Positions 28,718-37,132 of a stretch of DNA of 64,000 nucleotides are shown here, piece after piece (position 1 is the first letter of the stretch; every line of letters begins with the position of its first letter). This DNA is from Paraburkholderia atlantica. GTDB taxonomy: Bacteria > Pseudomonadota > Gammaproteobacteria > Burkholderiales > Burkholderiaceae. Under the pieces are notes generated by a model, which saw only the letters and a program-made list of their open reading frames with translations, was not told where the DNA came from and ran no database searches. Location: NCBI RefSeq assembly GCF_009362785.1, contig NZ_WHNQ01000001.1, positions 1 to 64,000 of the forward strand, in the 5' to 3' direction. A program made the position numbers and the translations under genes.

Positions 28718-29473
28718 GTGTCGCTTACGGTCACGACAAAGGATCCTCACCTGAAGCCGAACGCTCACCCTGTCGCGCTGCCCCACCGAATCGGTCTTCT
28801 GGGCGGCACTTTCGATCCGATCCACGACGGCCACCTTGCGCTCGCGCGGCGGTTCGCCGACGTGCTGCGGCTGACCGAACTGGTGCTGCTGCCGGCCGGC
28901 CAGCCCTGGCAGAAAGCCGACGTATCGCCCGCCGAACATCGACTCGCGATGACGCGCGCGGCGGCCGCGTCGCTCGCGATCCCCGGCGTGACGGTGCGCG
29001 TCGCGACCGACGAAATCGAGCACGAAGGCGCGACCTACACGGTCGATACGCTGCAACGCTGGCGCGAGCGCGAAGGCGACGACGCCTCGATCACACTGCT
29101 GATCGGCGCGGATCAACTGGTGCATCTCGACACGTGGCGCGACTGGCGGCGCCTGTTCGAGCTCGCGCACATCGGCGCGGCCACGCGGCCCGGCTTCGAC
29201 CTCGCGTCGGTCGCCCCCGCGGTGGCCAGGGAAATCGCCGCGCGCCGCGCCAAAGCCGAGGTGCTGCAGGCCACGCGCTGCGGCCATCTGCTGATCGACA
29301 CGACGCTCGCGTTCAACGTTTCGGCCACCGACATTCGCGCGCATCTGCGCGAGCAGGTCAACCAGCGGCTGGCCCACGCGGGTACGAGTGACGCAACCCA
29401 AAATCAGGCCACGAGTCACGTCCCCGCCGCGGTGTGGGACTATATTCTTCAACATCATCTGTACCACCGGTAA
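28718..29473 (+). CDS. nadD: Nicotinate-nucleotide adenylyltransferase
   Basis: A 251-residue nucleotidyltransferase with [18 protein letters not shown] (the HxGH-type motif, here HDGH), [13 protein letters not shown] and the C-terminal SATDIR motif. It makes deamido-NAD from nicotinate mononucleotide and ATP. The start is GTG at 28718; the first 23 residues precede the conserved core and no better start is visible. A short extra tail ([13 protein letters not shown]) precedes the end. It is co-oriented with rsfS and rlmH, a conserved gene order. Confidence 0.94.
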   Translation: MSLTVTTKDPHLKPNAHPVALPHRIGLLGGTFDPIHDGHLALARRFADVLRLTELVLLPAGQPWQKADVSPAEHRLAMTRAAAASLAIPGVTVRVATDEIEHEGATYTVDTLQRWREREGDDASITLLIGADQLVHLDTWRDWRRLFELAHIGAATRPGFDLASVAPAVAREIAARRAKAEVLQATRCGHLLIDTTLAFNVSATDIRAHLREQVNQRLAHAGTSDATQNQATSHVPAAVWDYILQHHLYHR

Positions 29474-29477
29474 CTCC

Positions 29478-29927
29478 ATGGATATTCGCAAACTGCAGCG
29501 CGTAATCGTCGACGCTCTCGAAGACGTCAAGGCGCAAGACATCAAAGTGTTCAACACCAGCCACCTGACCTCGCTGTTCGATCGCGTGATCGTCGCGAGC
29601 GGCACGTCGAACCGGCAAACCAAAGCGCTCGCCTCCAGCGTGCGCGAAGGCGTGAAGGAAGCCGGCGGCGAGATCGTCAGCACCGAGGGCGAGGACATCG
29701 GCGAATGGGTGCTGGTCGATTGCGGCGACGCGATCGTCCACATCCTGCAGCCGGCGCTGCGCCAGTACTACAACCTCGAGGAAATCTGGGGCGACAAGCC
29801 GGTGCGTATCAAGCTGTCGACGCCGAGTCCGTTCGGCGGCGCGCGCGCAAGCGAGCCCGACGACGAGGAAGACGAGGAAGCGCCGGCCGCGAAGCCCGCG
29901 CGCAAGACCACGGCACGCCGCAAGTAA
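29478..29927 (+). CDS. rsfS: Ribosomal silencing factor RsfS
   Basis: A 149-residue RsfS/YbeB protein. The core (residues 1-110) contains DALEDVKAQDIKVFNT, DRVIVASGTSNRQTKALA, EGEDIGEWVLVDCGDAIVH and YNLEEIWGD. A charged tail follows, acidic then basic (DDEEDEEAPAAKPARK). It binds L14 (uL14) and blocks subunit joining in starvation. It starts 4 nt after nadD. Confidence 0.95.
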   Translation: MDIRKLQRVIVDALEDVKAQDIKVFNTSHLTSLFDRVIVASGTSNRQTKALASSVREGVKEAGGEIVSTEGEDIGEWVLVDCGDAIVHILQPALRQYYNLEEIWGDKPVRIKLSTPSPFGGARASEPDDEEDEEAPAAKPARKTTARRK

Positions 29928-29963
29928 GCGGGGCGGGTCAGGCGCACCGCTACTTCCTTCGCA

Positions 29964-30434
29964 ATGAAACTGCATATCCTCGCCGTCGGCCACAAGATGC
30001 CGGACTGGATCGCGACCGGCTTCGACGAATACGCGAAACGCATGCCGCCCGAGCTGCGCATCGAGCTGCGCGAGATCAAACCGGAGCAGCGCTCGTCGGG
30101 CCGTTCGGCCGAAAGCGTGATGGCCGCCGAGCGGCAGAAGATCGAAGCCGCGTTGCCGAAGAACGCACGCATCGTTGCGCTCGACGAACGTGGCAAGGAC
30201 TGGACCACGATGCAACTCGCGGGCGCGTTGCCGGGCTGGCAGCAGGACGGCCGCGACGTGGCCTTTCTGATCGGCGGCGCGGACGGTCTCGATCCCGAGC
30301 TGAAGGCACGCGCCGATATGATGCTGCGCGTGTCGAGCCTCACGCTGCCGCACGCGATGGTGCGCGTGCTGCTGGCCGAACAGCTGTACCGTGCGTGGAC
30401 CATCACGCAAAATCACCCGTATCATCGCGCGTGA
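29964..30434 (+). CDS. rlmH: 23S rRNA pseudouridine-1915 N3-methyltransferase
   Basis: A 156-residue SPOUT methyltransferase with the RlmH start [16 protein letters not shown], the SAM-binding FLIGGADGL and the C-terminal LSLxxMTxPH-type region [21 protein letters not shown] with the ending NHPYHRA. It methylates pseudouridine 1915 in helix 69 of 23S rRNA. The length is exactly that of the family. It is 36 nt downstream of rsfS, a pairing conserved in many bacteria. Confidence 0.97.
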   Translation: MKLHILAVGHKMPDWIATGFDEYAKRMPPELRIELREIKPEQRSSGRSAESVMAAERQKIEAALPKNARIVALDERGKDWTTMQLAGALPGWQQDGRDVAFLIGGADGLDPELKARADMMLRVSSLTLPHAMVRVLLAEQLYRAWTITQNHPYHRA

Positions 30435-30689
30435 GTGCCGGAGCCAGTGCGGCGTCGTCTGGCGATCGATCGTTGTCGATGACAGGCCACGGGTGCTCCG
30501 CTCCCTACGCTTAAGCGTATTGCAACCACTTCATGCGATGATGCGCCCGACGCGCGGTGCATCGTTGCCGTGAATGGATGCCGTGCGTCGATCGCGTCGC
30601 CGAATCAAACTGGCCCAGCCCACTCTTCCACGCCCACCCGCGCTCACCGCCTCCACGCCATCCGTTTCCCGCTCCATCGAGACCCGTTC

Positions 30690-31319
30690 ATGCCCACGCC
30701 CACCGCTTCGCTGCATCCGTTCGTCTACCTAGCCTCGCAAAGCCCGCGCCGCCAGGAGCTGCTGCAACAGCTCGGCGTGCGTTTCGAATTGCTGCTGCCG
30801 CGCCCCGATGAAGACGCCGAAGCGCTCGAAGCCGAACGGGCCGGCGAACACGCGCGCGACTACGTGCGGCGCGTATGCATCGCGAAGGCGCATGCGGCGC
30901 GCGCGCGGCTCGTGGCGGGTGGTCACGCGGTGCGGCCGATCCTCGTCGCCGACACCACCGTCACGATCGACGACGCGATTCTCGGCAAGCCCATCGACGC
31001 CGACGATGCGGTCGCGATGCTCACACGCCTCGCGGGCCGCACGCACGAAGTGCTGACCGCGCTCGCCGTGATCGATGCCGACGGCACGCTGCTGCCCGCG
31101 GCGTTGTCGGTGTCGAAGGTGCGTTTTGCTGCAGTGCACGCAGACGCGTTGCGTCGCTACGCGGCGAGCGGCGAGCCGCTCGGCAAGGCAGGTGCGTATG
31201 GCGTGCAGGGACGCGCGGCGGAGTTTATCGAGCATATAGACGGGTCCTATTCGGGTATCATGGGTTTGCCGCTTTTTGAAACCGCTGCCCTCCTGCGTGC
31301 AGCGCGCATCGACTTCTAG
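30690..31319 (+). CDS. Maf-family nucleoside triphosphate pyrophosphatase
   Basis: A 209-residue Maf protein with [54 protein letters not shown] and [30 protein letters not shown]. It hydrolyses dTTP/UTP or modified nucleotides as housecleaning. ATG at 30690 places the SxSPRR motif at the usual distance; an upstream in-frame start would add 40 unrelated residues. A 255-nt gap separates it from rlmH; rng follows after 9 nt. Confidence 0.94.
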   Translation: MPTPTASLHPFVYLASQSPRRQELLQQLGVRFELLLPRPDEDAEALEAERAGEHARDYVRRVCIAKAHAARARLVAGGHAVRPILVADTTVTIDDAILGKPIDADDAVAMLTRLAGRTHEVLTALAVIDADGTLLPAALSVSKVRFAAVHADALRRYAASGEPLGKAGAYGVQGRAAEFIEHIDGSYSGIMGLPLFETAALLRAARIDF

Positions 31320-31328
31320 AACAACACC

Positions 31329-32798
31329 ATGAATGAAGAAATCCTGATCAATGTCACGCCGCAGGAAACGCGCGTCGCGCTCGTTCAACAGGGCGCCGTC
31401 CAGGAACTTCATGTCGAACGAACGCTGTCGCGCGGGCGCGTCGGCAATGTCTATCTCGGCAAGGTCGTGCGCGTGCTGCCGGGCATGCAATCGGCGTTCA
31501 TCGACATCGGCCTCGAACGCGCGGCCTTCCTTCACGTTGCCGACATCTGGCATCCGCGTATTGCCGGCGAAGCGCAACACCAGGCACCGCATCAGCCGAT
31601 CGAAAAAATCGTCTTCGAAGGTCAGACGCTGATGGTGCAGGTCGTCAAGGACCCGATCGGCACGAAGGGCGCGCGGCTGTCCACGCAAGTGAGCATCGCC
31701 GGGCGCACGCTCGTTTATCTGCCGCAGGAACCGCACATCGGCATTTCGCAGAAGATCGAAAGCGAGGCCGAACGCGAGGCCGTGCGCGCGCGCCTTACCG
31801 CCGTGCTGCCCGCCGACGAGAAAGGCGGCTACATCGTGCGCACGATCGCCGAAGATGCGACGAGCGAAGAACTTGCCGCCGACGTCGCGTATCTGCGCAA
31901 GACGTGGGCGACGATTCTGTCGCAGGCGCAGCGCATGCCGCCGACCAGCCTGCTCTACCAGGATCTGAATCTCGCGCAGCGTGTGCTGCGCGATTTCGTC
32001 AACGATGAAACGTCGCGCATCCAGGTCGATTCGCGCGAGACGCATCAGATGCTCGCCGATTTCGCGGCCGAGTTCACGCCGGCGGTATCGTCGAAGCTGC
32101 ATCACTACACCGGCGAGCGGCCGCTATTCGATCTGTACAACATCGAGGCCGAGATTCAGCGCGCGCTGTCGCGTCGCGTGGACCTGAAGTCCGGCGGCTA
32201 CCTCGTGATCGACCAGACCGAGGCGATGACGACGATCGATGTGAACACCGGCGGTTACGTCGGCGCGCGCAACTTCGACGACACGATCTTCAAGACCAAC
32301 CTCGAGGCCGCGCATACGATCGCGCGGCAACTGCGGCTGCGCAACCTGGGCGGCGTGATCATCATCGATTTCATCGATATGGAGAACGCCGAGCATCGCG
32401 ACCAGGTGCTGGGCGAATTGAAGAAGGCGTTGTCGCGCGATCGCACGCGGGTGACCGTCAATGGCTTCTCGCAGCTCGGGCTCGTCGAGATGACGCGCAA
32501 GCGTACGCGTGAGTCGCTCGCGCATGTGCTGTGCGAACCGTGCCCGGTTTGCCAGGGCAAGGGGCAAGTGAAGACTGCGCGCACCGTTTGCTATGACGTG
32601 TTGCGCGAGATTCTGCGCGAGTCACGACAGTTCAATCCGCGCGAGTTTCGCGTGATCGCTTCGCAGCAGGTGATCGATCTGTTTCTCGAGGAAGAGTCGC
32701 AGCATCTGGCGATGCTGATCGATTTCATCGGCAAGCCGGTATCGTTGCAGGTGGAGTCGAATTTGAGTCAGGAGCAGTACGATATTGTGCTGATGTAG
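31329..32798 (+). CDS. rng: Ribonuclease G
   Basis: A 489-residue RNase E/G family endoribonuclease. It has an N-terminal S1-like domain (VGNVYLGKVVRVLPGMQSAF), the catalytic core with TTIDVNTGGYVG and GGVIIIDFIDM, and the zinc-link pair CxxC (CEPCPVC). It matures 16S rRNA and decays mRNA. It lacks the long C-terminal scaffold of RNase E, as expected for RNase G. It is preceded closely by maf, a common gene order. Confidence 0.97.
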   Translation: MNEEILINVTPQETRVALVQQGAVQELHVERTLSRGRVGNVYLGKVVRVLPGMQSAFIDIGLERAAFLHVADIWHPRIAGEAQHQAPHQPIEKIVFEGQTLMVQVVKDPIGTKGARLSTQVSIAGRTLVYLPQEPHIGISQKIESEAEREAVRARLTAVLPADEKGGYIVRTIAEDATSEELAADVAYLRKTWATILSQAQRMPPTSLLYQDLNLAQRVLRDFVNDETSRIQVDSRETHQMLADFAAEFTPAVSSKLHHYTGERPLFDLYNIEAEIQRALSRRVDLKSGGYLVIDQTEAMTTIDVNTGGYVGARNFDDTIFKTNLEAAHTIARQLRLRNLGGVIIIDFIDMENAEHRDQVLGELKKALSRDRTRVTVNGFSQLGLVEMTRKRTRESLAHVLCEPCPVCQGKGQVKTARTVCYDVLREILRESRQFNPREFRVIASQQVIDLFLEEESQHLAMLIDFIGKPVSLQVESNLSQEQYDIVLM

Positions 32799-33388
32799 GT
32801 ATTGCCCGAATCGGGCGGATCATTAATACCGCGCAGAGCATCAATCGCGACCGGGCCGCCCATTGCGTCGGGCGGCTCGTCATTGTCACCACCACCGGAG
32901 AGAAAATCGAAAGGTGGTCTGGGCGCAATGCCTGGACCACCTTTTTTGATTTTGTTGTCGTATCGATGGTCATTCGGATCGAGGTGGGCATGGTCGGGCC
33001 TCGTCGCTGCTCGTGTTGCCACGATATTCGTGGCGCGTGTAAAGCTTGCAGCTTCGGTTGGCCCCAGCTTTGAAGTCAATCGCCATCGGTCTGCAACCCC
33101 ATCAACATACGTCACCCGCCAGATCGATTTGAAGCGGGTATACGTAGCAGAAGGCTGGAGACAGCGCGATAGAACAAAAACAATCGATGACATTCTTGTT
33201 TGCTGGTCGACCGCGCGGAACCAATAAAGCATCGCCATGCGCGCGTCGAAGCGCCCGGGAGTCCAGACAGATTCGGCATGAGCCGGCCAGCCGCTGATGG
33301 AAGAAGACCTTGGCGATTGAGTGCGGAAATGCCTGCTGCAACGAGTCGAACGTATAAACTCAGCGCAACTTCCAGAGGGAGACATCTG
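32799..33388. other. 590-nt intergenic region between rng and VOC gene
   Basis: It contains one terminator-like hairpin. A 212-codon open frame runs on the minus strand (33406-32768) but overlaps the end of rng and the start of the VOC gene and has no recognisable domain, so it is not called as a gene. Confidence 0.5.
32912..32947 (+). terminator. Rho-independent terminator, probably of rng
   Basis: AGGTGGTC (32912-32919) pairs with GACCACCT (32935-32942); the loop can pair further, and TTTTT follows. Confidence 0.7.
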
Positions 33389-33787
33389 ATGCAGCTTCTC
33401 GATCACGTATCGATCGGCGTTCCCGACATCGAGGCAGCCCGCCCTTTCTACGACGCCATCATGACAGCTCTCGGCGCGAGCAAAGTCTTCGATCGCCCCA
33501 CCGCCTTAGGCTACGGCGAGCGTTGCACGATCGACGACACCTCATCGACCTATCTGGCCGTGTATCTCGATCCAAATGAAATAACAGAAAGCAAACGTCA
33601 CTGGTGCTTCAAAGCGCCGTCCCGCGCGCACGTCGATGCATTCTTCAAAGCGGGACTCTCGGGTGGCGGCAAATCCGACGGCCAACCTGGCTCGAGGCCC
33701 CACTATCACCCCGCCTACTACGCGGCATTTCTGATCGACCCGGCCGGCAATCGCGTCGAGGCCGTATGCCATACCGCGAAACCCTAA
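33389..33787 (+). CDS. VOC-family protein (glyoxalase/bleomycin-resistance fold)
   Basis: A 132-residue single VOC module. It begins QLLDHVSIGVPDIEAARPFY, has YGERCTIDDT, and ends HPAYYAAFLIDPAGNRVEAV, in which the closing Glu is a typical metal ligand. Members include lactoylglutathione lyase-like and dioxygenase-like enzymes; the substrate is unknown. A strong ribosome site (GAGGGAGA) precedes ATG 33389. It is convergent with the MscS gene. Confidence 0.88.
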   Translation: MQLLDHVSIGVPDIEAARPFYDAIMTALGASKVFDRPTALGYGERCTIDDTSSTYLAVYLDPNEITESKRHWCFKAPSRAHVDAFFKAGLSGGGKSDGQPGSRPHYHPAYYAAFLIDPAGNRVEAVCHTAKP

Positions 33788-33798
33788 CCTCTCCAGGC

Positions 33799-34608
33799 CT
33801 AAGCCGCTACCTCACACCCCGCCTGCTCCAACACGGCCTGCGCCCGGTCATGCAGATCACCGCCAGCCAACGACGCATCCGGCGACCTGACCCACGCGGC
33901 GATCCTTAACGTCGCGCCGCCATCCGCCGGATAATCGGCAACCGACACCACCGGTGCAAGTGTCGAACCGCTCAGCACACGCGGCTCGTCGGCCACGAGT
34001 TTCTGCAGTTGCCCGATCGCCGCATCCACGTCCTTGCGCTGCGCGAGTTCAACGTCGACCTCGATGCGCTGCGTGCCGCCGCAACTGTAGTTGATCACCG
34101 GATTGCTCCAGATCTGGCTATTCGGCACGAACACGATGTTGCCGTCGCCGCGTTCGATCCGCGTAGTGAACAGCCCCACCTCGCGCACGATGCCAGCCGC
34201 CGCGCCGCTGCCCTCGATCACGTCGCCGACGCGAAACGGTCGCAGCAACAGCAGCATCATGCCGGCCGCGATGTTCTGCAGCGTACCTTGCAGCGCGAGG
34301 CCGATCGCAAGGCCAGCCGCGCCGAGCACGGCCAATACGCTCGCAGTCGCGATGCCGACTTCACCGAGCGCCGCGATGAAGGCGAGCACGCGCACGGCCC
34401 ACGTGCCCATCGCGGCGAGCATCGGCGCGAGGGTCGGGTCCGCATGCGTGCGTTCGAGCGCCCTCGCGAACATCGCGCCGACGCGGTTCGACAACCACCA
34501 GCCGACCACGAGGATCAGCACGGCAATCGCGATATGAACGACGTCGTGCGTCAGCGTGACCAGCAGTGACGGCTGAAGATGAAAGAAACGGTAGAGGGAG
34601 TCGTTCAT
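33799..34608 (-). CDS. MscS-family mechanosensitive ion channel
   Basis: A 269-residue small-conductance mechanosensitive channel. Three N-terminal helices are present, the third being the glycine/alanine-rich pore helix (GAAGLAIGLALQGTLQNIAA), followed by MLLLLRPFRVGDVIE, NSQIWSNPVINYS and the cytoplasmic cage domain. It releases osmolytes on hypo-osmotic shock. The length is close to E. coli MscS (286). It is alone in its orientation, with msrC 201 nt upstream on the same strand. Confidence 0.93.
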   Translation of the reverse strand: MNDSLYRFFHLQPSLLVTLTHDVVHIAIAVLILVVGWWLSNRVGAMFARALERTHADPTLAPMLAAMGTWAVRVLAFIAALGEVGIATASVLAVLGAAGLAIGLALQGTLQNIAAGMMLLLLRPFRVGDVIEGSGAAAGIVREVGLFTTRIERGDGNIVFVPNSQIWSNPVINYSCGGTQRIEVDVELAQRKDVDAAIGQLQKLVADEPRVLSGSTLAPVVSVADYPADGGATLRIAAWVRSPDASLAGGDLHDRAQAVLEQAGCEVAA

Positions 34609-34809
34609 CGTCGGCTTGATTCGCTTGATCGATACCGATGCAGAGCGAGCACGACGCGTTCCTGTCCATCCGTCGCAAGATGCGGTACGCGACTTGCTAA
34701 CCGCACGTCGATCTCGACGGCATCATGGAGATGCGCTCGTGCGTCTCAAAGATTGAGATGAACAGTCCGCGCTTCAGTACTGCGCGTCGCGCCAGGCGCG
34801 CTTCGCGAA

Positions 34810-35310
34810 CTACACGCCGCGCGGCAGCGCTGCTTCGATGAACACCGCGCACAACGCTTCCATGCCCTTCGCGTCGTCCTCGTCGAAGCGCGCGACGACG
34901 GGGCTATCGACGTCCCACACGCCGATCAGCGTACCGTCGGGCGCGACGAGCGGCACGACGATTTCCGACTGTGACGCCGAATCGCACGCGATATGACCGG
35001 GAAACTCGTGCACGTCGCGCACGACCTGGGTCTGACGGGTTTGCGCGGCCGTACCGCAGACGCCCTTGCCGAGCGCAATGCGCACGCACGCGGGCTTGCC
35101 CTGGAACGGGCCGACCACCAGTTCGCGGCCGTCATGAAAGTAAAAGCCGGCCCAGTTCAGATCGCTCAGCGAATGAAAGACGAACGACGCAAAGTTCGCG
35201 GCGTTGGCGATCCAGTCCGTTTCGCCGGCCAGGAGCGCGCGCGCCTGCGCAACCAGTTCTTCATATTGCGCGGCTTTCGGCAGATGCGAGGTGGAGGAAA
35301 CTTCGAACAT
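34810..35310 (-). CDS. msrC: Free methionine-(R)-sulfoxide reductase (GAF domain)
   Basis: A 166-residue GAF-fold enzyme of the fRMsr/YebR type, which reduces free methionine-R-sulfoxide in the cytosol. The three expected cysteines are seen: GKPACVRI, GKGVCGTAA and HIACDSAS. Also visible are LNWAGFYF, VVGPFQGK and the end VFIEAALPRGV. Length and motifs are normal. An A+T-rich stretch and the lysozyme-like gene lie on its upstream side. Confidence 0.92.
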   Translation of the reverse strand: MFEVSSTSHLPKAAQYEELVAQARALLAGETDWIANAANFASFVFHSLSDLNWAGFYFHDGRELVVGPFQGKPACVRIALGKGVCGTAAQTRQTQVVRDVHEFPGHIACDSASQSEIVVPLVAPDGTLIGVWDVDSPVVARFDEDDAKGMEALCAVFIEAALPRGV

Positions 35311-35429
35311 GACGGTGTCCGTGATCAGAGCGGGATGATAAACGGCAAAGTTTAAAGCAAGCGCAATCCCCGCGCGCGGATGTCGACCGCGGTGACGCGC
35401 GCCGCTCGTCTACGGTCGCGCCCCTTCCG

Positions 35430-35567
35430 TTCTCAATTTGCCCTTTTTAGTTTCTATCTTAATATTATAAATAACTCATTTCGCATTATTTTAACTCGAA
35501 CTGATTTTCGCGAGTTCTATTTTGTTATATTACCCACCCCATTCGATCGGCCTTTTTAAGATAATCG
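35430..35567. other. A+T-rich segment bordering the lysozyme-like locus
   Basis: This stretch is strikingly rich in A and T against the G+C-rich chromosome. It holds a possible -10 (TATATT, 35526-35531) and no gene. The composition suggests acquired DNA and the promoter region of the following pair. Confidence 0.6.
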
Positions 35568-36077
35568 ATGCCAAATGCAAATTCAGATAAATCCATGAGT
35601 GAAGCAGGCTATAGCGCCCTTCGTATAAATGAAGGCGTCGTTATGCGCTACTACAACGATGCACCAAAGAATGGTAATTGCACCTGGGGCATCGGCGCAT
35701 TAGCCCACTTCGGTCCGTGTACGGCGGAAGAACTAGCGCGAACGGTTGTTCCCGAAGAGGCAAACACTATCATGCGAAATCGGGTTCGTGAGGCAGAGGC
35801 AGCAGTTAAAACCGTGGTCACGCAGTACGAATTGACTCAGGCACAGTTCGATGCTGCCTTGTCTTTTGCTTATAACTCGTCACGCCAGAACACACGTGAC
35901 GCGCCAGGTCCCGCAAACACCGGAGACATGACAGCCGTTGCAGAAAAAATGATGCTCAATGTGATGATTACCCCGCGAGATCGCAATGACCGAAAGATCG
36001 GTCCTGCGAAGAAAAGCCGGGGACTAACGAGCCGCCGCCAACGAGAATCCGCGCCTTTCCGGCAGACCGCGCAATGA
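35568..36077 (+). CDS. GH24-like lysozyme, candidate antibacterial effector
   Basis: A 169-residue phage-type lysozyme (muramidase) fold. The catalytic Glu is E22 in RINEGVV, the Asp is D31 in YYNDAP, and a Thr at T39 in NCTWGIG follows, reproducing the Glu-Asp-Thr triad of T4 lysozyme with Glu-Asp spacing of 9. LTQAQFDAALSFAYN and the closing GLTSRRQRESAPF are also family hallmarks. It has no signal peptide, and no holin or other phage gene is adjacent. Its stop overlaps the start of a gene for an exported protein (ATGA), the arrangement of peptidoglycan-targeting effectors with periplasmic immunity proteins. The base composition is lower in G+C than the neighbours. It could instead be a relic prophage endolysin. 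Confidence 0.8.
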   Translation: MPNANSDKSMSEAGYSALRINEGVVMRYYNDAPKNGNCTWGIGALAHFGPCTAEELARTVVPEEANTIMRNRVREAEAAVKTVVTQYELTQAQFDAALSFAYNSSRQNTRDAPGPANTGDMTAVAEKMMLNVMITPRDRNDRKIGPAKKSRGLTSRRQRESAPFRQTAQ

Positions 36078-36511
36078 CAGGCCACAAGATTTCTGCATAT
36101 GTGGCTCTCACACTGACCGCCTCGGCGAGCGTGTGCGCGGCACAAACATCGCACGCGACGATTAATGACTTCATCGGCAATTGGGTCGTGACCGATGTAG
36201 TCGACTACGCCGATATCTCTGGTGGCATCCCCGAAGCAAAACGGATTCTCGGCATGACGATGACAATTACGCCGCAATCCATGAGTTTCGACAGTGAAAC
36301 CTGCAAGCCGAACACAGGTTTTACCGTCAAACGAATCGACACGCTTTCGGCGTTGAAGAATCAGTTCGGGCTTCGCGTGAATGCAACCGGATTGCCCGCT
36401 ACAACCGTTGTCGTGGATAGCGACAATTGTTTTGCGGTTTTCCGGATGGACGCTCACAGGATTGTGTTTGGATGGGACGGCATCATCGTTCGCGCGCTAC
36501 GGGATCGGTGA
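36074..36511 (+). CDS. Exported protein, candidate immunity protein for the lysozyme
   Basis: A 145-residue protein with a Sec signal peptide (basic MTGHK, hydrophobic AYVALTLTASASVCA; cleavage expected near residue 23). The mature part begins with FIGNWVVTDVVDYADISGG and has a pair of cysteines (ETCKPN and SDNCFAV), compatible with a periplasmic beta-sandwich with a disulfide. No enzyme motif is seen. It overlaps the lysozyme-like gene by 4 nt, so both are made together. Protection of the producer's cell wall from the lysozyme is inference from context. Confidence 0.7.
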   Translation: MTGHKISAYVALTLTASASVCAAQTSHATINDFIGNWVVTDVVDYADISGGIPEAKRILGMTMTITPQSMSFDSETCKPNTGFTVKRIDTLSALKNQFGLRVNATGLPATTVVVDSDNCFAVFRMDAHRIVFGWDGIIVRALRDR

Positions 36512-36548
36512 GAGTTCGCTGAGTACCCGTCCCAGAGCAAGGGGCCTG

Positions 36549-36974
36549 CTACTGATCGACCCCGATGATCACGCTCGACGCCTTGAAAATCGCCGTCGCC
36601 GTCTTGCCGCTCGCGAGACCCAGACGCTCGACACTGTCGTTCGTGATGATCGCCGCGATCTGTGCGCCGCCTGCACTGATCGTCACTTCCGAATTGACCG
36701 CGCCCTTGGTCACGGCCGCAACGGTCCCTTCGATGCAGTTGCGCGCCGACACCTGGTGCTTCGCGACATCGACCATCACGATCACCGACGATGCCTTCAC
36801 GAGAGCAAACGCCTGCTTGCCAGCCGCGAGCCCGAGCGATTTCGCACTGCCGTGCGTGATGATCGCGACGATCTCGAGACCGTCCGACGTGCGCAGCGTG
36901 ACTTCGTCGTTGACGGCACCGTGCGTGACATCGGTGATTTCGCCGCTGAACTGATTGCGTGCGCTGGTTTTCAT
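36549..36974 (-). CDS. Two-domain molbindin (ModG-like)
   Basis: A 141-residue protein made of two tandem TOBE/Mop modules, each about 68 residues and built the same way: SARNQFSGEITDVTHGAVNDEV in the first and SARNCIEGTVAAVTKGAVNSEV in the second, each ending KASSVI. ModG-type molbindins of 142 residues form trimers that store molybdate in the cytosol. No mod transport genes are in the window. The start at 36974 puts MKTSARNQ at the N-terminus; upstream codons are unlike the family. It is divergent from the NlpC/P60 gene. Confidence 0.92.
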   Translation of the reverse strand: MKTSARNQFSGEITDVTHGAVNDEVTLRTSDGLEIVAIITHGSAKSLGLAAGKQAFALVKASSVIVMVDVAKHQVSARNCIEGTVAAVTKGAVNSEVTISAGGAQIAAIITNDSVERLGLASGKTATAIFKASSVIIGVDQ

Positions 36975-37132
36975 CGCGTGCTCCCTGTCGATTGAAGCGC
37001 GTGGCAACGCGCCGGTGGACGGACAAAGCGAGTGTAGCGGATGCCGCGCGCGCCGCCACTGAACATCCGATGCGCCGCGGATATTGCCTACACCGTATCA
37101 TCGTGGCCTTGCACCTCATACGCCGAATCTTT

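Noticed and set aside
32768..33406. A 212-codon minus-strand frame between rng and the VOC gene
   Set aside because: It overlaps both neighbours, contains a terminator hairpin and has no domain. Its C-terminal part looks more protein-like than most shadows, so conservation would be worth a check, but it is not supported as a gene.
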